Counted from the first letter of the stretch, positions 16,134-26,068 are shown. The stretch is DNA of 64,000 nucleotides from Gracilibacillus timonensis (GCF_900086715.1 NZ_FLKH01000011.1:744001-808000), one strand, 5' to 3'. The notes: a model not told the origin generated them from the sequence alone. Numbers and translations: made by a program.

Positions 16134-17126
16134 ATGGAGAATTTAGAGCCGTTAGAACAAGAGGGAACGAAAATGGGAACCAAACCAAAAAAGAAGTCTT
16201 CCGGTAATAAAACAAACAAAAAGAGTAAAACGTTCCGTAAAAGATTGAACGAAAGCAAATATCTCTTAATATTATTTGCGCCTGTATTAATTTATTACTT
16301 GATATTCCATTACGTACCAATGTTTGGGGTTGTTATTGCCTTTAAGGATTACAATTTATTTACAGGTGTGTTAGAAAGCGATTGGGTGGGGTTAAAATAT
16401 TTTCAAACGTTTTTCAACAATCCAGATTTCTATAATTTATTGCGAAACACATTTTTACTAGGTTTATATAGTTTCCTTTTTGGATTTCCCATTCCTATCA
16501 TATTTGCGCTTTTATTAAATGAAGTGAAAAATATGTTTTTCAAGCGATTTGTTCAAACGCTCAGTTATTTACCACATTTTATATCAAATGTCGTGGTAGC
16601 GAGTATGGTTGTCGTCTTTCTTTCTCCTTCTGGCATTATCAATCGGTTGATTTCGTATATAGGGGTCGAGCCACTTAATTGGATGATTATGCCAGAAATG
16701 TTTCGTTCGATATTTATAACATCGGAGATATGGCAGCACATGGGGTGGGATGCCATTATCTATTTAGCCGCTTTAACGTCCATTAGCCCGCAATTGTATG
16801 AAGCAGCAGATATTGATGGTGCCGGGCGTTTTAGGAAATTATGGCATATCACGTTACCAGGAATAAGACCAGCCATCTTTATAGTAGGGATTTTAAATAT
16901 TGGAAAGGTGTTAGAAATTGGCTTTGAAAAGGTGTTCTTGTTATACAATCCAGTAACGTATGAAACGGCCGATATCATCTCTACCTATGTGTATCGAGTT
17001 GGACTTGTTCAAGGGAATTACAGTTATGCAACAGCTATTGGGCTATTCTTAGGTGTGATCAGCTTTATCTTCTTATTCGGTGTGAATTATCTTTCTAAAC
17101 GATTTGGACAAGAAAGTCTATGGTAA
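16134..17126 (+). CDS. Sugar ABC transporter permease (LplB-type)
   Basis: 330 residues with a Lys-rich cytoplasmic N-terminus (~1-40) and about six membrane segments. The EAA loop that contacts the ATPase reads EAADIDGAGRFRKLWHITLPGI. AAGGAGG stands 9 bases before the ATG. The sequence matches the LplB subgroup of CUT1 permeases, which import oligosaccharides (often from pectin or hemicellulose). No ATPase is encoded in this cluster, so a shared MsmX-type ATPase elsewhere probably powers it (known for this class, inferred here). Its end overlaps the open frame of the next permease gene. Confidence 0.88.
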   Translation: MENLEPLEQEGTKMGTKPKKKSSGNKTNKKSKTFRKRLNESKYLLILFAPVLIYYLIFHYVPMFGVVIAFKDYNLFTGVLESDWVGLKYFQTFFNNPDFYNLLRNTFLLGLYSFLFGFPIPIIFALLLNEVKNMFFKRFVQTLSYLPHFISNVVVASMVVVFLSPSGIINRLISYIGVEPLNWMIMPEMFRSIFITSEIWQHMGWDAIIYLAALTSISPQLYEAADIDGAGRFRKLWHITLPGIRPAIFIVGILNIGKVLEIGFEKVFLLYNPVTYETADIISTYVYRVGLVQGNYSYATAIGLFLGVISFIFLFGVNYLSKRFGQESLW

Positions 17127-17139
17127 GGGGGCGTTGGTT

Positions 17140-18000
17140 TTGGGAAAAGCAAAAATTACTCCGTTTATAGTGATAAACTCTATTCTTTTGCTAGGTGTTG
17201 CATTTGTGACGATTTATCCGTTTCTGCATATGATTGCTGTCTCGTTAAGCGGTGATGTGCATGTGATGAGAGGAGATGTCAATTTAATACCAAAGGAATG
17301 GACGTTAAAGAATTATGAACATGTATTGGGGGATCCTCGAATTGGCTCAGGATACCTTAATACGATTATATATGTCAGCTTAGGAACTGCCATTTCGCTT
17401 ATTGTGACAGCGATGGGAGCCTATGCACTATCTAAGAAAACGTTGATTTTTCGTAAAGGTTTTATGCTGATGATTGTGTTCACGATCTTATTTGGCGGAG
17501 GAATGATCCCAACATTCTTAGTTGTTAGATATTTGGGATTATTGGATACCGTTTGGGCTATGGTACTGCCTCAGGCGGTAATTACTTGGAACTTAATTAT
17601 TATGAGGACCTTTTTTTCCGCGACGATACCAGAAGAATTAGAGGAATCTGCTAAAATCGATGGTTTAAATGATCTGGGTATATTCCTTCGTATTGTTTTA
17701 CCATTATCGAAACCGGTAATGGCAACGATTGGATTATTCTATGCTGTAGGGATCTGGAACAACTTTATGCTTCCCTTGTTGTATCTAAGGGATGACGCAC
17801 TGTATCCTTTACAGGTTATTCTGAGAAATCTAGTCCTTGTTGAACAAATGGCTGAGGTATCCGGTGGGGATGCTGTAGTAGTTCAGGAATCGATTCAATA
17901 TGCAACTATTCTAGTCTCTACACTCCCCATCCTGTTACTTTATCCATTCCTTCAAAAATATTTTGTCAAAGGAGTGATGATCGGGTCCTTAAAAGAATAA
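17140..18000 (+). CDS. Sugar ABC transporter permease (YtcP/AraQ-type)
   Basis: About 286 residues. The TTG at 17140 is chosen because AAGGGGG ends 8 bases before it; in-frame TTG codons at 17104 and 17134 are possible but badly spaced. Six membrane segments, with the EAA loop EESAKIDGLNDLGIFLRIVLPLSKP. This is the partner of the LplB-type permease before it; the two form the channel. A cre-like sequence (AGAAAGCGTTTT) directly follows the stop but is too imperfect to call. Confidence 0.88.
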   Translation: MGKAKITPFIVINSILLLGVAFVTIYPFLHMIAVSLSGDVHVMRGDVNLIPKEWTLKNYEHVLGDPRIGSGYLNTIIYVSLGTAISLIVTAMGAYALSKKTLIFRKGFMLMIVFTILFGGGMIPTFLVVRYLGLLDTVWAMVLPQAVITWNLIIMRTFFSATIPEELEESAKIDGLNDLGIFLRIVLPLSKPVMATIGLFYAVGIWNNFMLPLLYLRDDALYPLQVILRNLVLVEQMAEVSGGDAVVVQESIQYATILVSTLPILLLYPFLQKYFVKGVMIGSLKE

Positions 18001-18096
18001 AGAAAGCGTTTTAAGAGAGGTTGAAGATTTGACGATAGGAAAGGGCAGGCGTTGAGTATGCAGAAAGTTAGTTCAAAAGTTAAAGGAGCTTAACTG

Positions 18097-19596
18097 ATGA
18101 AAAAAGCAATTTCTTTCATGATTATAATGGGTTTTGTATTAGGGTTCATGGCAGCTTGTTCTTCAGATTCTTCTACTACCGATTCAGAGGAAGATTGGCC
18201 AACGATCGAATTTTATACCAATGAACACCCGAGTTGGCCGACAAATGAAGAATGGCTGGTATGGGAGTTGATGGAAGAAGGCGGCAAAATGGAGATGGAT
18301 ATTACGATTGCTGCAGATCCTTACGATGAATCATTGAATCTTGTCATTGCTTCTGGAGAGTTACCTGATTTAATTGGGATGCCTAATTATACAATAGGTA
18401 ATAGATATGGTGCACAGGGAGCTTTAGTCAATCTATTGGATCATATCGATGAAATGCCCCATTTGCAGGAATGGATGGATCAATTTCCAGAGGCAGCTAG
18501 AGCCGCGCTTTCTCATGATGGAAAAATGTATGTTTCGCCTAATCATGGTATTGGCGAAACGAATCGAATGCTTTGGTTGTACCGGCAGGATATTTTTGAA
18601 GAACATGGTTTAGAGGTGCCTGGTAATTGGGAGGAGCTTCATAGCGTGTTACAAGAGCTAAAAGAAATCTATCCAGAAAGCTATCCACTTGGGTTCCGTA
18701 ATGGGATAGATAAGATTCGAAATTTCGCTGCAAACTTCGGAACCGATTGGGAGTACTATTATGACGAGCAAAATGAAGAATGGCGCTACGGACCTATCGA
18801 AGACAACTACCGCGAACTGGTGGAGTATCTTCATACGTTTTATCAGGAAGATTTAATACCTTCTGATTTCTTATCAACTGACACGGCTCAATGGCAGGAA
18901 TTAATGTCTACCGACACATCATTTATTACACAAGATTATATTTCCAGGATCGATACGTTTAATGTCGCGAATCGCGAAGAAAATCCAGATTTTACAATAG
19001 TTAATATGCCGCCACCAGCTGGTTTACCTGGAGGCGAACAACGAGACTACTCATCACACACGCAACAGAGGGGATATTCTATCGCAGTAGATTCAGATCA
19101 TATAGATACGACTGTTCAGTTCATTGACTGGACCTTTTCGGAAGAAGGAAGGGATGCATTGAGCTGGGGGATTGAAGGGGAAACCTACACGGAAGAAAAT
19201 GGGGAGAAGGCTTGGATAGAAGATTATTCTAGTCCGTCGGAGCTTCGTTCAGAAACAGGTCTATCGTTATATGCTACCTATTCTTGGTTTGATTACGATT
19301 CCCATATGAGTCTATTCAGTGAAGAGGTAAAAACGGCCTATGAAGAAGATCCTCAATACGATGCACCGATTGTTCCAGTTTTAGCCTTTTCAGAGGATGA
19401 ACAAGAAGCACTGGCCATTCAAGGAGAAGCGATATCGAAGCACCGAGATGAACAAATCTCTAAATTTATTGTTGGTGATCGAGATTTAAGTGAATGGGAC
19501 GCTTATGTGGAAGAGATACAAGAGCTTGGTTTGCAAGAAATGCTAGATATACATGAAGCAGCATACCTCAGAATGCAAGAAGCAGAGTTGGAATGA
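18097..19596 (+). CDS. Extracellular sugar-binding lipoprotein (LplA-type), copy 1
   Basis: 499 residues. Lipoprotein signal with lipobox ending MAAC (Cys21), followed by a Ser/Asp linker, then a long type-1 solute-binding fold beginning IEFYTNEHPSWPT. It captures an oligosaccharide for the two permeases upstream. AAAGGAG precedes the ATG. It is homologous over its full length to the next gene. Strongly acidic. Confidence 0.88.
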   Translation: MKKAISFMIIMGFVLGFMAACSSDSSTTDSEEDWPTIEFYTNEHPSWPTNEEWLVWELMEEGGKMEMDITIAADPYDESLNLVIASGELPDLIGMPNYTIGNRYGAQGALVNLLDHIDEMPHLQEWMDQFPEAARAALSHDGKMYVSPNHGIGETNRMLWLYRQDIFEEHGLEVPGNWEELHSVLQELKEIYPESYPLGFRNGIDKIRNFAANFGTDWEYYYDEQNEEWRYGPIEDNYRELVEYLHTFYQEDLIPSDFLSTDTAQWQELMSTDTSFITQDYISRIDTFNVANREENPDFTIVNMPPPAGLPGGEQRDYSSHTQQRGYSIAVDSDHIDTTVQFIDWTFSEEGRDALSWGIEGETYTEENGEKAWIEDYSSPSELRSETGLSLYATYSWFDYDSHMSLFSEEVKTAYEEDPQYDAPIVPVLAFSEDEQEALAIQGEAISKHRDEQISKFIVGDRDLSEWDAYVEEIQELGLQEMLDIHEAAYLRMQEAELE

Positions 19597-19658
19597 AAAT
19601 CTACTTGTTTCATGGTTGAAAGGAAATGATTTTCTAATTATTGGAAGGGGAATAACTA

Positions 19659-21170
19659 ATGAAAAAGATGATGTCTCGTTTTACGATGATTGTGTTCGTT
19701 TTAATTATTGTGGCGGCATGTTCTAATGAATCGTCAGAATCGTCTTCCTCGGATGGCAATTCCAGTGAGGAAAGGCAAACGATTGAATTCTATACAAACG
19801 AACATCCGAGTTGGCCAACGGATGCAGACTGGATGGTATTTGACTTAATGGAGGAAGGGGGCAATATGGATATCGATTTAACGATTGCCGCAGATCCTTA
19901 TGATGAGTCATTAAATCTTGTTGTTGCCTCTGGAGATCTACCGGATTTAATACGTACAACTTCATCAACAGCCAACAGTTATGGAGAAGATGGGGCTCTA
20001 GTCGATCTGCTTGAATATATTGATGATATGCCTCATTTACAAGCATGGATGGAAGAATTTCCTGAAGAGGCAAGGGCTGTTCTTTCTCATGATGGGAAAA
20101 TGTTCATGACACCAAATGAAGGCATGGGAGAAACGAACCGTATGCTGTATATGTACCGGCAAGACATTTTTGAAGAGAATGGTTTAGAAGTACCGCAGAA
20201 TTGGGATGAATTATATACGGTTTTACAAGAGCTAAAGTCGATTTATCCTGATAGCTATCCGCTAGGCTTTCGTAATGGTGCAGATAAATTAGAAAGCTTT
20301 GCTCCTAATTTTGGCACCAGCTACAGCTATTATTACGATGAAGTGCAAGACGAATGGCGTTATGGTCCTATCGAAGATAATTTCCGCGCATTAGTGGAAT
20401 ATTTTAATAAGTTTTATAGTGAAGGATTAATCCCTTCTGACTTTTTATCAACCGATACCGCTCAGTGGCAGGAATTAATGTCCACGGATACATCCTTTAT
20501 TACTCACGACTATATCGGGAGGATAGATGAGTTTAACCTGGCTAATCGGGAAACCAATCCAGATTACACATTAATCAATATGCCGCCGCCTGCTGGTTTT
20601 CCTGGAGAGGACCAAATAGCGTTCTCTGCACATGAAAACGACTCTGGTTACTCGGTGGCCGTCACTTCTGAACATATTAACACTATTATTCAATACCTTG
20701 ACTGGACTTTTTCTGAAGAAGGTCGAGATGCATTAAGCTGGGGTGCCGAAGGGGAAACCTATACGGAAGAGAATGGAGAGAAAAACTGGATAGAAGACTA
20801 TGGAAGTGTTGCAGATCTCCGTAATGACACAGGATTATCTACGTATGCAACTTACTCCTGGTTCGATTACGACGCACATATGGAGTTGTTTAGTGATGAA
20901 GTGAAGCAAGCATACGAAGAAAGCCCGCAATATGATGCACCAATCGTTCCTAAACCAGCTTTTACTTCGGAAGAGCAGGAAACCATCGCTATTCAAGGAG
21001 AATCCATTATGAAGCATAGAGATGAAGAAATCGCAAAATTTATTATTGGGGACCGTGATTTAGCGGAGTGGGATGATTATGTACAAGAGATGGAAAACTT
21101 AGGTGTTCAAGATCTAGTTGACATCCACGCAGAGGCATATCAACGCATGCAGGAAGTAGAGTTGAACTAG
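19659..21170 (+). CDS. Extracellular sugar-binding lipoprotein (LplA-type), copy 2
   Basis: 503 residues, lipobox VAAC (Cys21). It aligns almost without gaps with copy 1, sharing long blocks such as NEHPSWPT, STDTAQWQELMSTDTSFIT and the C-terminal HRDEXI-KFI pattern. A recent-looking tandem duplication: both may serve the same permease pair with different ligand preference. Ribosome binding site GGAAGGGG before the ATG. Followed after 32 bases by a Gfo/Idh/MocA gene. Confidence 0.88.
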   Translation: MKKMMSRFTMIVFVLIIVAACSNESSESSSSDGNSSEERQTIEFYTNEHPSWPTDADWMVFDLMEEGGNMDIDLTIAADPYDESLNLVVASGDLPDLIRTTSSTANSYGEDGALVDLLEYIDDMPHLQAWMEEFPEEARAVLSHDGKMFMTPNEGMGETNRMLYMYRQDIFEENGLEVPQNWDELYTVLQELKSIYPDSYPLGFRNGADKLESFAPNFGTSYSYYYDEVQDEWRYGPIEDNFRALVEYFNKFYSEGLIPSDFLSTDTAQWQELMSTDTSFITHDYIGRIDEFNLANRETNPDYTLINMPPPAGFPGEDQIAFSAHENDSGYSVAVTSEHINTIIQYLDWTFSEEGRDALSWGAEGETYTEENGEKNWIEDYGSVADLRNDTGLSTYATYSWFDYDAHMELFSDEVKQAYEESPQYDAPIVPKPAFTSEEQETIAIQGESIMKHRDEEIAKFIIGDRDLAEWDDYVQEMENLGVQDLVDIHAEAYQRMQEVELN

Positions 21171-21202
21171 AACGTAATTATTTATAAGAAGAGGTGGACC
21201 AT

Positions 21203-22252
21203 ATGTTTAATAAAAAAAAGATAGCAATTGTAGGGGCTGGAGTGATTTCAGCCTCTCATGCAAAAGCGATAACCGCACATCCAGAGGCAGATCTAGTGGC
21301 TATCTGTGATATTGAACAGGAAAAGGCGGAAAAATTAGCTAATGACTTTGATGTAAAAAAAATATATACCGATTATGATAAGATGTTTAAACAAGAAGCG
21401 ATTGATATCGTATCCATTTGTGTACCGAGCGGCTATCATGCAGATGCAACCATAGCGGCTGCTCAGCATGGCATTCATGTATTGTGTGAGAAACCGTTAG
21501 ACATTACGAGCAAAAACATGTCGAAAATGATTGAGGCATGCCGGTCTCATCGTGTTAAATTAGGTGCTGTTTATCAGCGGAGGACATTAGATGCAGCTAT
21601 TAAAACGAAAAAAGCTATCCAAGAAGGGAAGCTTGGGAAAATGGTGCTTGGGGATGCGTATTTAAAATACTACCGTAGTCCAGAATATTATGAGAGTGCT
21701 GGCTGGAGAGGCACTTGGGAAATAGACGGCGGTGGAGCGTTAATGAATCAAGGCATCCATGGCGTCGATCTGATTCAATGGATGATGGGCGAGGTGGAAT
21801 CAGTTTTTGCCTATACTGCTCCTTTAGTTCGAAATATCGAAGTAGAGGATACCGCTGTGATTGCCGTCAAATATAAAAATGGCGCATTTGGTGTTATCCA
21901 GGGAACCACTTCGGTGTATCCAGGTCAAGAAACCAGATTTGAACTTCATGGTGAAAATGGTTCGATTATTTTTGCAGATTCCGGTTTTAAACAATGGAAA
22001 TTTAGTGGAAAAGAGGAAGAAATGCCTCAAGCGAGTAATACAGAAGGGGGAAGCAATGACCCGAAAGCTATCTCGAATAAGGGGCACTATATTTTTGTCG
22101 ATGACATGATTCAGGCAATCAAAGAAGACCGTGAACCATTAGTATCTGGCGAAGAAGCACGCAAAGCCGTGGACTTGCTTTTGGCGATCTATGAATCGGC
22201 TCGAACAGGTAAAGAGGTTCAGCTAAGTACTGTCAATCAATTTCAGCTTTAA
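21203..22252 (+). CDS. Gfo/Idh/MocA family oxidoreductase
   Basis: 349 residues from the ATG at 21203 (AGAGGTGG 5-8 bases upstream; the in-frame GTG at 21194 lies inside that site). Rossmann motif VGAGVIS, the EKP motif in HVLCEKPLDIT, and a C-terminal domain with DGGGALMNQGIHGVDL, typical of sugar/inositol dehydrogenases in which His serves catalysis. Likely NAD(P)-dependent oxidation or reduction of a sugar from the imported glycan. It sits in a run with a second, divergent family member 19 bases downstream. Confidence 0.87.
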   Translation: MFNKKKIAIVGAGVISASHAKAITAHPEADLVAICDIEQEKAEKLANDFDVKKIYTDYDKMFKQEAIDIVSICVPSGYHADATIAAAQHGIHVLCEKPLDITSKNMSKMIEACRSHRVKLGAVYQRRTLDAAIKTKKAIQEGKLGKMVLGDAYLKYYRSPEYYESAGWRGTWEIDGGGALMNQGIHGVDLIQWMMGEVESVFAYTAPLVRNIEVEDTAVIAVKYKNGAFGVIQGTTSVYPGQETRFELHGENGSIIFADSGFKQWKFSGKEEEMPQASNTEGGSNDPKAISNKGHYIFVDDMIQAIKEDREPLVSGEEARKAVDLLLAIYESARTGKEVQLSTVNQFQL

Positions 22253-22271
22253 TTACAGGAGGAATAAATAC

Positions 22272-23171
22272 ATGGATTTTATTAGAATTGGCATGGTCGG
22301 TTTAGATACATCCCATGTGGTTGCTTTTACCAAATTACTAAATGATACAGCGAATGAATATCATGTGCCGGGAGGAAAGGTCGTCGTTGCCTTTCCTGGA
22401 GGCTCACCAGATATGGAATTGAGCTCCTCGCGTGTAGAAAAATTTACGAACGAACTTCGAGACGATTACCATGTTGAAATCGTAAGTTCTCCGGAGCAAG
22501 TCGCGGAAAAGTGTGATGCGATCTTCTTGGAATCAGTAGATGGTCGGGTACATCTGCAGCAATTCCGACAAATTGTTTCTTATCAAAAACCTGTATTTAT
22601 TGATAAGCCGTTTACGACCTCTTTCAAGGAAGCTAAGGAAATTATTCAGTTAGCCGATCAGCATCAGACACCTATTATGAGTTGCTCTGCTATCCGATTT
22701 GCAGAGGATTTATCTGCTGCGCTCGAAAAGTTAGAAGGAAAAACCATCATAGGCATGGACTGTTATGGGCCACTGGCTATTGAACCTAATCATGGTTTGT
22801 TCTGGTATGGCATTCATACGGCTGAAATGCTTTATCGTACATTTGGTACAGGGTGTGAAAGAGTTACTGTGACCAAAAATGAAGATCATGATGTGATACT
22901 GGGAGAATGGGGAGATGGTCGTATTGGTAGCTTACGTGGGAATCGAAAGGGAAATAATACTTTTGGCGCGGCGATCCATAGTGAGGAAGGAACAGCATTT
23001 GTCAACGCCTCATCAGGTGGTAAGCCCTACTATGCCTCTCTTTTAGAGAAAATCATACCATTTGTATTAACCGGGAAATCAGCAATTGATAGCGAAGAAA
23101 CGCTGGAAATTACTAGATTTCTAGAAGCAGCAAATGAAAGCCGTGCAACAGGTAAAACAGTAGAATTGTAA
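22272..23171 (+). CDS. Divergent Gfo/Idh/MocA-like oxidoreductase
   Basis: 299 residues, shorter than the usual 330-400. Begins RIGMVGLDTSHV; the expected GxGxxG is altered to GLDTSH, and the catalytic lysine region reads PVFIDKPFTT. The C-terminal domain has HGLFWYGIHTAEMLYRTFG. This subgroup is common beside sugar-utilisation operons and its reaction is not settled. AGGAGGAAT precedes the ATG. Confidence 0.78.
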   Translation: MDFIRIGMVGLDTSHVVAFTKLLNDTANEYHVPGGKVVVAFPGGSPDMELSSSRVEKFTNELRDDYHVEIVSSPEQVAEKCDAIFLESVDGRVHLQQFRQIVSYQKPVFIDKPFTTSFKEAKEIIQLADQHQTPIMSCSAIRFAEDLSAALEKLEGKTIIGMDCYGPLAIEPNHGLFWYGIHTAEMLYRTFGTGCERVTVTKNEDHDVILGEWGDGRIGSLRGNRKGNNTFGAAIHSEEGTAFVNASSGGKPYYASLLEKIIPFVLTGKSAIDSEETLEITRFLEAANESRATGKTVEL

Positions 23172-23224
23172 AGCGAGACTTATCAAGATGACTAACGCAG
23201 TGATAGAAACAGGAGGGGAAATCA

Positions 23225-24085
23225 TTGATTTTGGATAGATTGGGTGTCATTACAGATGAAGTATCATCTGATATCACAAAGGCCTTAAATTGGTCGCAAG
23301 AAAAAGGACTCAAACATGTAGAAGCACGACGGGTAAATGGTAAAAATATCATTGATTTTTCGGATGATGAAGTCAAACGGCTACTTCAAGAAGTAGAACA
23401 GCGAGGATTATTTGTTTCCTGTATATCATCCCCCGTATTCAAGTGTGCGCTTGATCCTTCTAGAACAGTTGCTACAGGGGATACATTTGGGCAAGATGAA
23501 GAAAGTGTGGAAGCCCATTTTCAGAAACTAAATCGCGTCTTTGAAATAGCTAAACAGTTAAAAACAGATAAAATTCGCATCTTCTCATTCTGGAGAGAAC
23601 AAGATCCTGACAAATATGAAGAAGAAATCGTTGGTCATTTAAAACGAGCAGCTAATCTAGCTGAAAAAGAGAACATAATATTATTATTGGAAAATGAAGG
23701 GGCCTGCAATGGCGGTTATGCTTCTGAAGTAAGCAGCATGGTACAAAAGGTAAATTCGGTTAACCTCCAAGCTCTTTGGGATCCAGGAAATGAAGAACAT
23801 GGGGGCAAACCTGCATTTCCCCAGGGATATGAAGCGGTGAAAGGATTAATTGGTCATATCCATTTAAAAGACGCTTACATGAAAACTGATAACGAGCCGA
23901 GGTGTGTTCCCATTGGTGAGGGTAATGTCTCTTATGTCGAACAGTTACAAGCTCTTGAAAGAGATGGTTATCAAGGCTTATTCACGATAGAGACGCATTA
24001 TGTTCCAGAAAACGGAACAAAAATGGATGGCACCCAATTAACGTTAGATGGCTTACATCAGCTACTACAGACTGCAGAAAAGTAA
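23225..24085 (+). CDS. Sugar phosphate isomerase/epimerase (xylose isomerase-like TIM barrel)
   Basis: 286 residues. TTG start 8 bases after AGGAGGGG. AP endonuclease-2/IolE-like TIM barrel with metal ligands visible in order: Glu in LLENEGACNGG, Asp in ALWDPGNEEHGG, His in GHIHLKDAY and Glu in FTIETHYVP. Members epimerise or isomerise keto-sugars, or dehydrate inosose; together with the neighbouring oxidoreductases it suggests an oxidation-epimerisation route for an unusual sugar (inference). Confidence 0.82.
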   Translation: MILDRLGVITDEVSSDITKALNWSQEKGLKHVEARRVNGKNIIDFSDDEVKRLLQEVEQRGLFVSCISSPVFKCALDPSRTVATGDTFGQDEESVEAHFQKLNRVFEIAKQLKTDKIRIFSFWREQDPDKYEEEIVGHLKRAANLAEKENIILLLENEGACNGGYASEVSSMVQKVNSVNLQALWDPGNEEHGGKPAFPQGYEAVKGLIGHIHLKDAYMKTDNEPRCVPIGEGNVSYVEQLQALERDGYQGLFTIETHYVPENGTKMDGTQLTLDGLHQLLQTAEK

Positions 24086-24138
24086 ACATCTTCTTAATGA
24101 TGACTAACAAAACTTGAAGAAGGGAGTATTCTTAAAAA

Positions 24139-24912
24139 TTGAAACTAAAAATACAGCCAAGTAAAGAAGAAAAGGTGGAAAGTTTAACCGTAAGAGTATA
24201 TGAAAAGCGGAAAGACATGGGATTGGCAGCAGCGGCAGATGTTATCGAAAAAATGAAATCTTTATTAAGAGGGAAGGAAACGATTCGGATGATATTTGCT
24301 TCTGCCCCGTCTCAAAATGAATTTTTGGAGACATTAAGGAATGCTTCCGGAATAGATTGGCAGCGGGTGACTGTATTTCATATGGATGAATATATTGGTT
24401 TACAGCCTAGGGAAGAACAATCATTCAGTGCGTTTTTGTGTGATCGATTGTTTGACAGCGTCAAGCCGGGAGCGGTTCATTTGATCAATGGCGTCAATGA
24501 TATAAACAAGGAATGTCGCATTTATAGTGAGCGATTACGAGAAGCTCCCATTGACATCGTCTGTTTAGGGATTGGCGAGAATGGTCACATTGCATTTAAC
24601 GATCCTCCCGTAGCCGATTTTCATGATCCTGCATTCATAAAAAAGGTGCAGCTGGATGAAGTATCCCGACAACAACAGGTCAATGACAGTTGTTTTCCCA
24701 AATTAGAGGATGTCCCCACTCATGCATTGACCTTGACGATTCCAGCGTTGATGTCTGGCTGTCATTTATATTGCATTGTTCCGGGAGCGACGAAGAAGAA
24801 TGCCGTCCAACAAACATTAAAAGGGCCTATTTCAGAGAAAAACCCGGCTTCCATCTTACGTCGTCATCCTGCTTGTACTCTTTATGTAGATAAGGATGCT
24901 TATGATGAATGA
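24139..24912 (+). CDS. Glucosamine-6-phosphate deaminase-like protein
   Basis: 257 residues, TTG start preceded by AAGGGAG at a rather long distance; an in-frame stop just upstream excludes a longer form. NagB/6-phosphogluconolactonase fold with FHMDEYIGL (catalytic Asp/Glu) and GIGENGHIAFNDPP (phosphate-binding and catalytic His). Converts glucosamine-6-P to fructose-6-P and ammonia if orthologous. Its end overlaps the start of the deacetylase gene, the usual nagB-nagA partnership, so an amino sugar is part of the substrate. Confidence 0.83.
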   Translation: MKLKIQPSKEEKVESLTVRVYEKRKDMGLAAAADVIEKMKSLLRGKETIRMIFASAPSQNEFLETLRNASGIDWQRVTVFHMDEYIGLQPREEQSFSAFLCDRLFDSVKPGAVHLINGVNDINKECRIYSERLREAPIDIVCLGIGENGHIAFNDPPVADFHDPAFIKKVQLDEVSRQQQVNDSCFPKLEDVPTHALTLTIPALMSGCHLYCIVPGATKKNAVQQTLKGPISEKNPASILRRHPACTLYVDKDAYDE

Positions 24913-26059
24913 ATCGCTAGAAGGAATTCATTATGCTACAGGAGAGCAAATTTCCGTAACCATTGAAGGAAGTAAGATTAGAGATATTCAGCCATTATCG
25001 AGTCAGAAGGTGAATTTGCCCTATATCGCACCAGGTCTCGTTGATTTACAGATTAATGGTTATCAAGGCTATGATTTTAATACATTGCCAATCACCGAAG
25101 AAACCATCAAGCAGGTTACGAACTTACTGTGGAAAGAGGGGGTTACTTCCTTCTTTCCTACCATCATCACCAATCATGATGAAGCTATTGAACATGCCGT
25201 GCAGGTGATTGCCAAAGCCTGTGAAAACGATCGTTTCGTCGCAGAATGTGTGGCCGGCATCCATGTAGAAGGACCCTTTATTTCTCCTGAAGATGGTCCC
25301 AGGGGTGCTCATAGTACGGCTTATGTAAAGGCTCCTGACTGGTCGCTTTTCCAACGATGGCAAGAAGCGGCACAGGGCAGAATTAAAATCATCACCATTT
25401 CGCCTGAATGGCTGGAGTCTGTTTCCTTCATCACGAAATGTGTTGAAAATAATGTTACCGTATCGCTTGGTCATACTGCGGCAACGCCAAAGCAAATACA
25501 AGAAGCAGTAGAAGCAGGAGCGACCATGTCCACGCATTTGGGAAATGGAGCACACCTTATGCTGCCGCGTCATCCAAACTATATTTGGGAGCAATTGGCT
25601 AATGATCATCTATCAGTCTGTTTGATTGGGGATGGATTCCATCTCCCGGAATCTTTTCTAAGCGTCGCCATACGTGCCAAAAAATCTTCAAGCATGTTAG
25701 TCAGCGATGCTGTATATCTCAGTGGCTTAGAGCCAGGCGAGTATGATACCCATATTGGTGGCAAGGTTGTGCTGTCACCCGAAGGTAAACTGCATATGAA
25801 AGAAAATCCGAAATTATTGGCTGGTTCTGTAAAAATGTTAAAAGACGGCATCGCGCATCTTGTAAATAGTGAGTTATGTTCGATAGAAGAAGCTTGGGAG
25901 ATGGCTTCCACGCGTCCTGCTTCGTTTATGAAATTTCCAACGAAGGCCGGCCTTGAGGCAGGAGCGCCTGCCGATCTAGTTACTTTCAAGCGGGAGAATA
26001 GTGCAGTCAACATCGTACAAACATATAAATTGGGAAAACAAGTGTATACTGCTTATTAA
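24905..26059 (+). CDS. N-acetylglucosamine-6-phosphate deacetylase-like amidohydrolase
   Basis: 384 residues from the ATG at 24905 (AAGGA 8 bases upstream; ATGs at 24896 and 24902 are also in frame). Amidohydrolase barrel: LVDLQINGYQGYDFN replaces the HxH metal site as in NagA, then HVEGPFISP (metal Glu), SLGHTAAT (His), STHLGNGAH and the catalytic Asp in LVSDAVYL. The segment that reads HLFNAM in ordinary NagA is HLGNGAH here, so a modified substrate is possible. It overlaps the deaminase gene by 8 bases. A strong terminator closes the unit. Confidence 0.85.
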   Translation: MNESLEGIHYATGEQISVTIEGSKIRDIQPLSSQKVNLPYIAPGLVDLQINGYQGYDFNTLPITEETIKQVTNLLWKEGVTSFFPTIITNHDEAIEHAVQVIAKACENDRFVAECVAGIHVEGPFISPEDGPRGAHSTAYVKAPDWSLFQRWQEAAQGRIKIITISPEWLESVSFITKCVENNVTVSLGHTAATPKQIQEAVEAGATMSTHLGNGAHLMLPRHPNYIWEQLANDHLSVCLIGDGFHLPESFLSVAIRAKKSSSMLVSDAVYLSGLEPGEYDTHIGGKVVLSPEGKLHMKENPKLLAGSVKMLKDGIAHLVNSELCSIEEAWEMASTRPASFMKFPTKAGLEAGAPADLVTFKRENSAVNIVQTYKLGKQVYTAY

Positions 26060-26068
26060 AATTAGCAC

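Noticed and set aside
18001-18020. cre-like AAGAAAGCGTTTTAAG after the second permease gene
   Set aside because: It lacks the conserved CA near the end and no promoter could be identified beside it.
25124-25609. 161-codon open frame on the strand opposite the NagA-like gene
   Set aside because: Shadow frame of a well-supported coding sequence; no start signal or recognisable motif.
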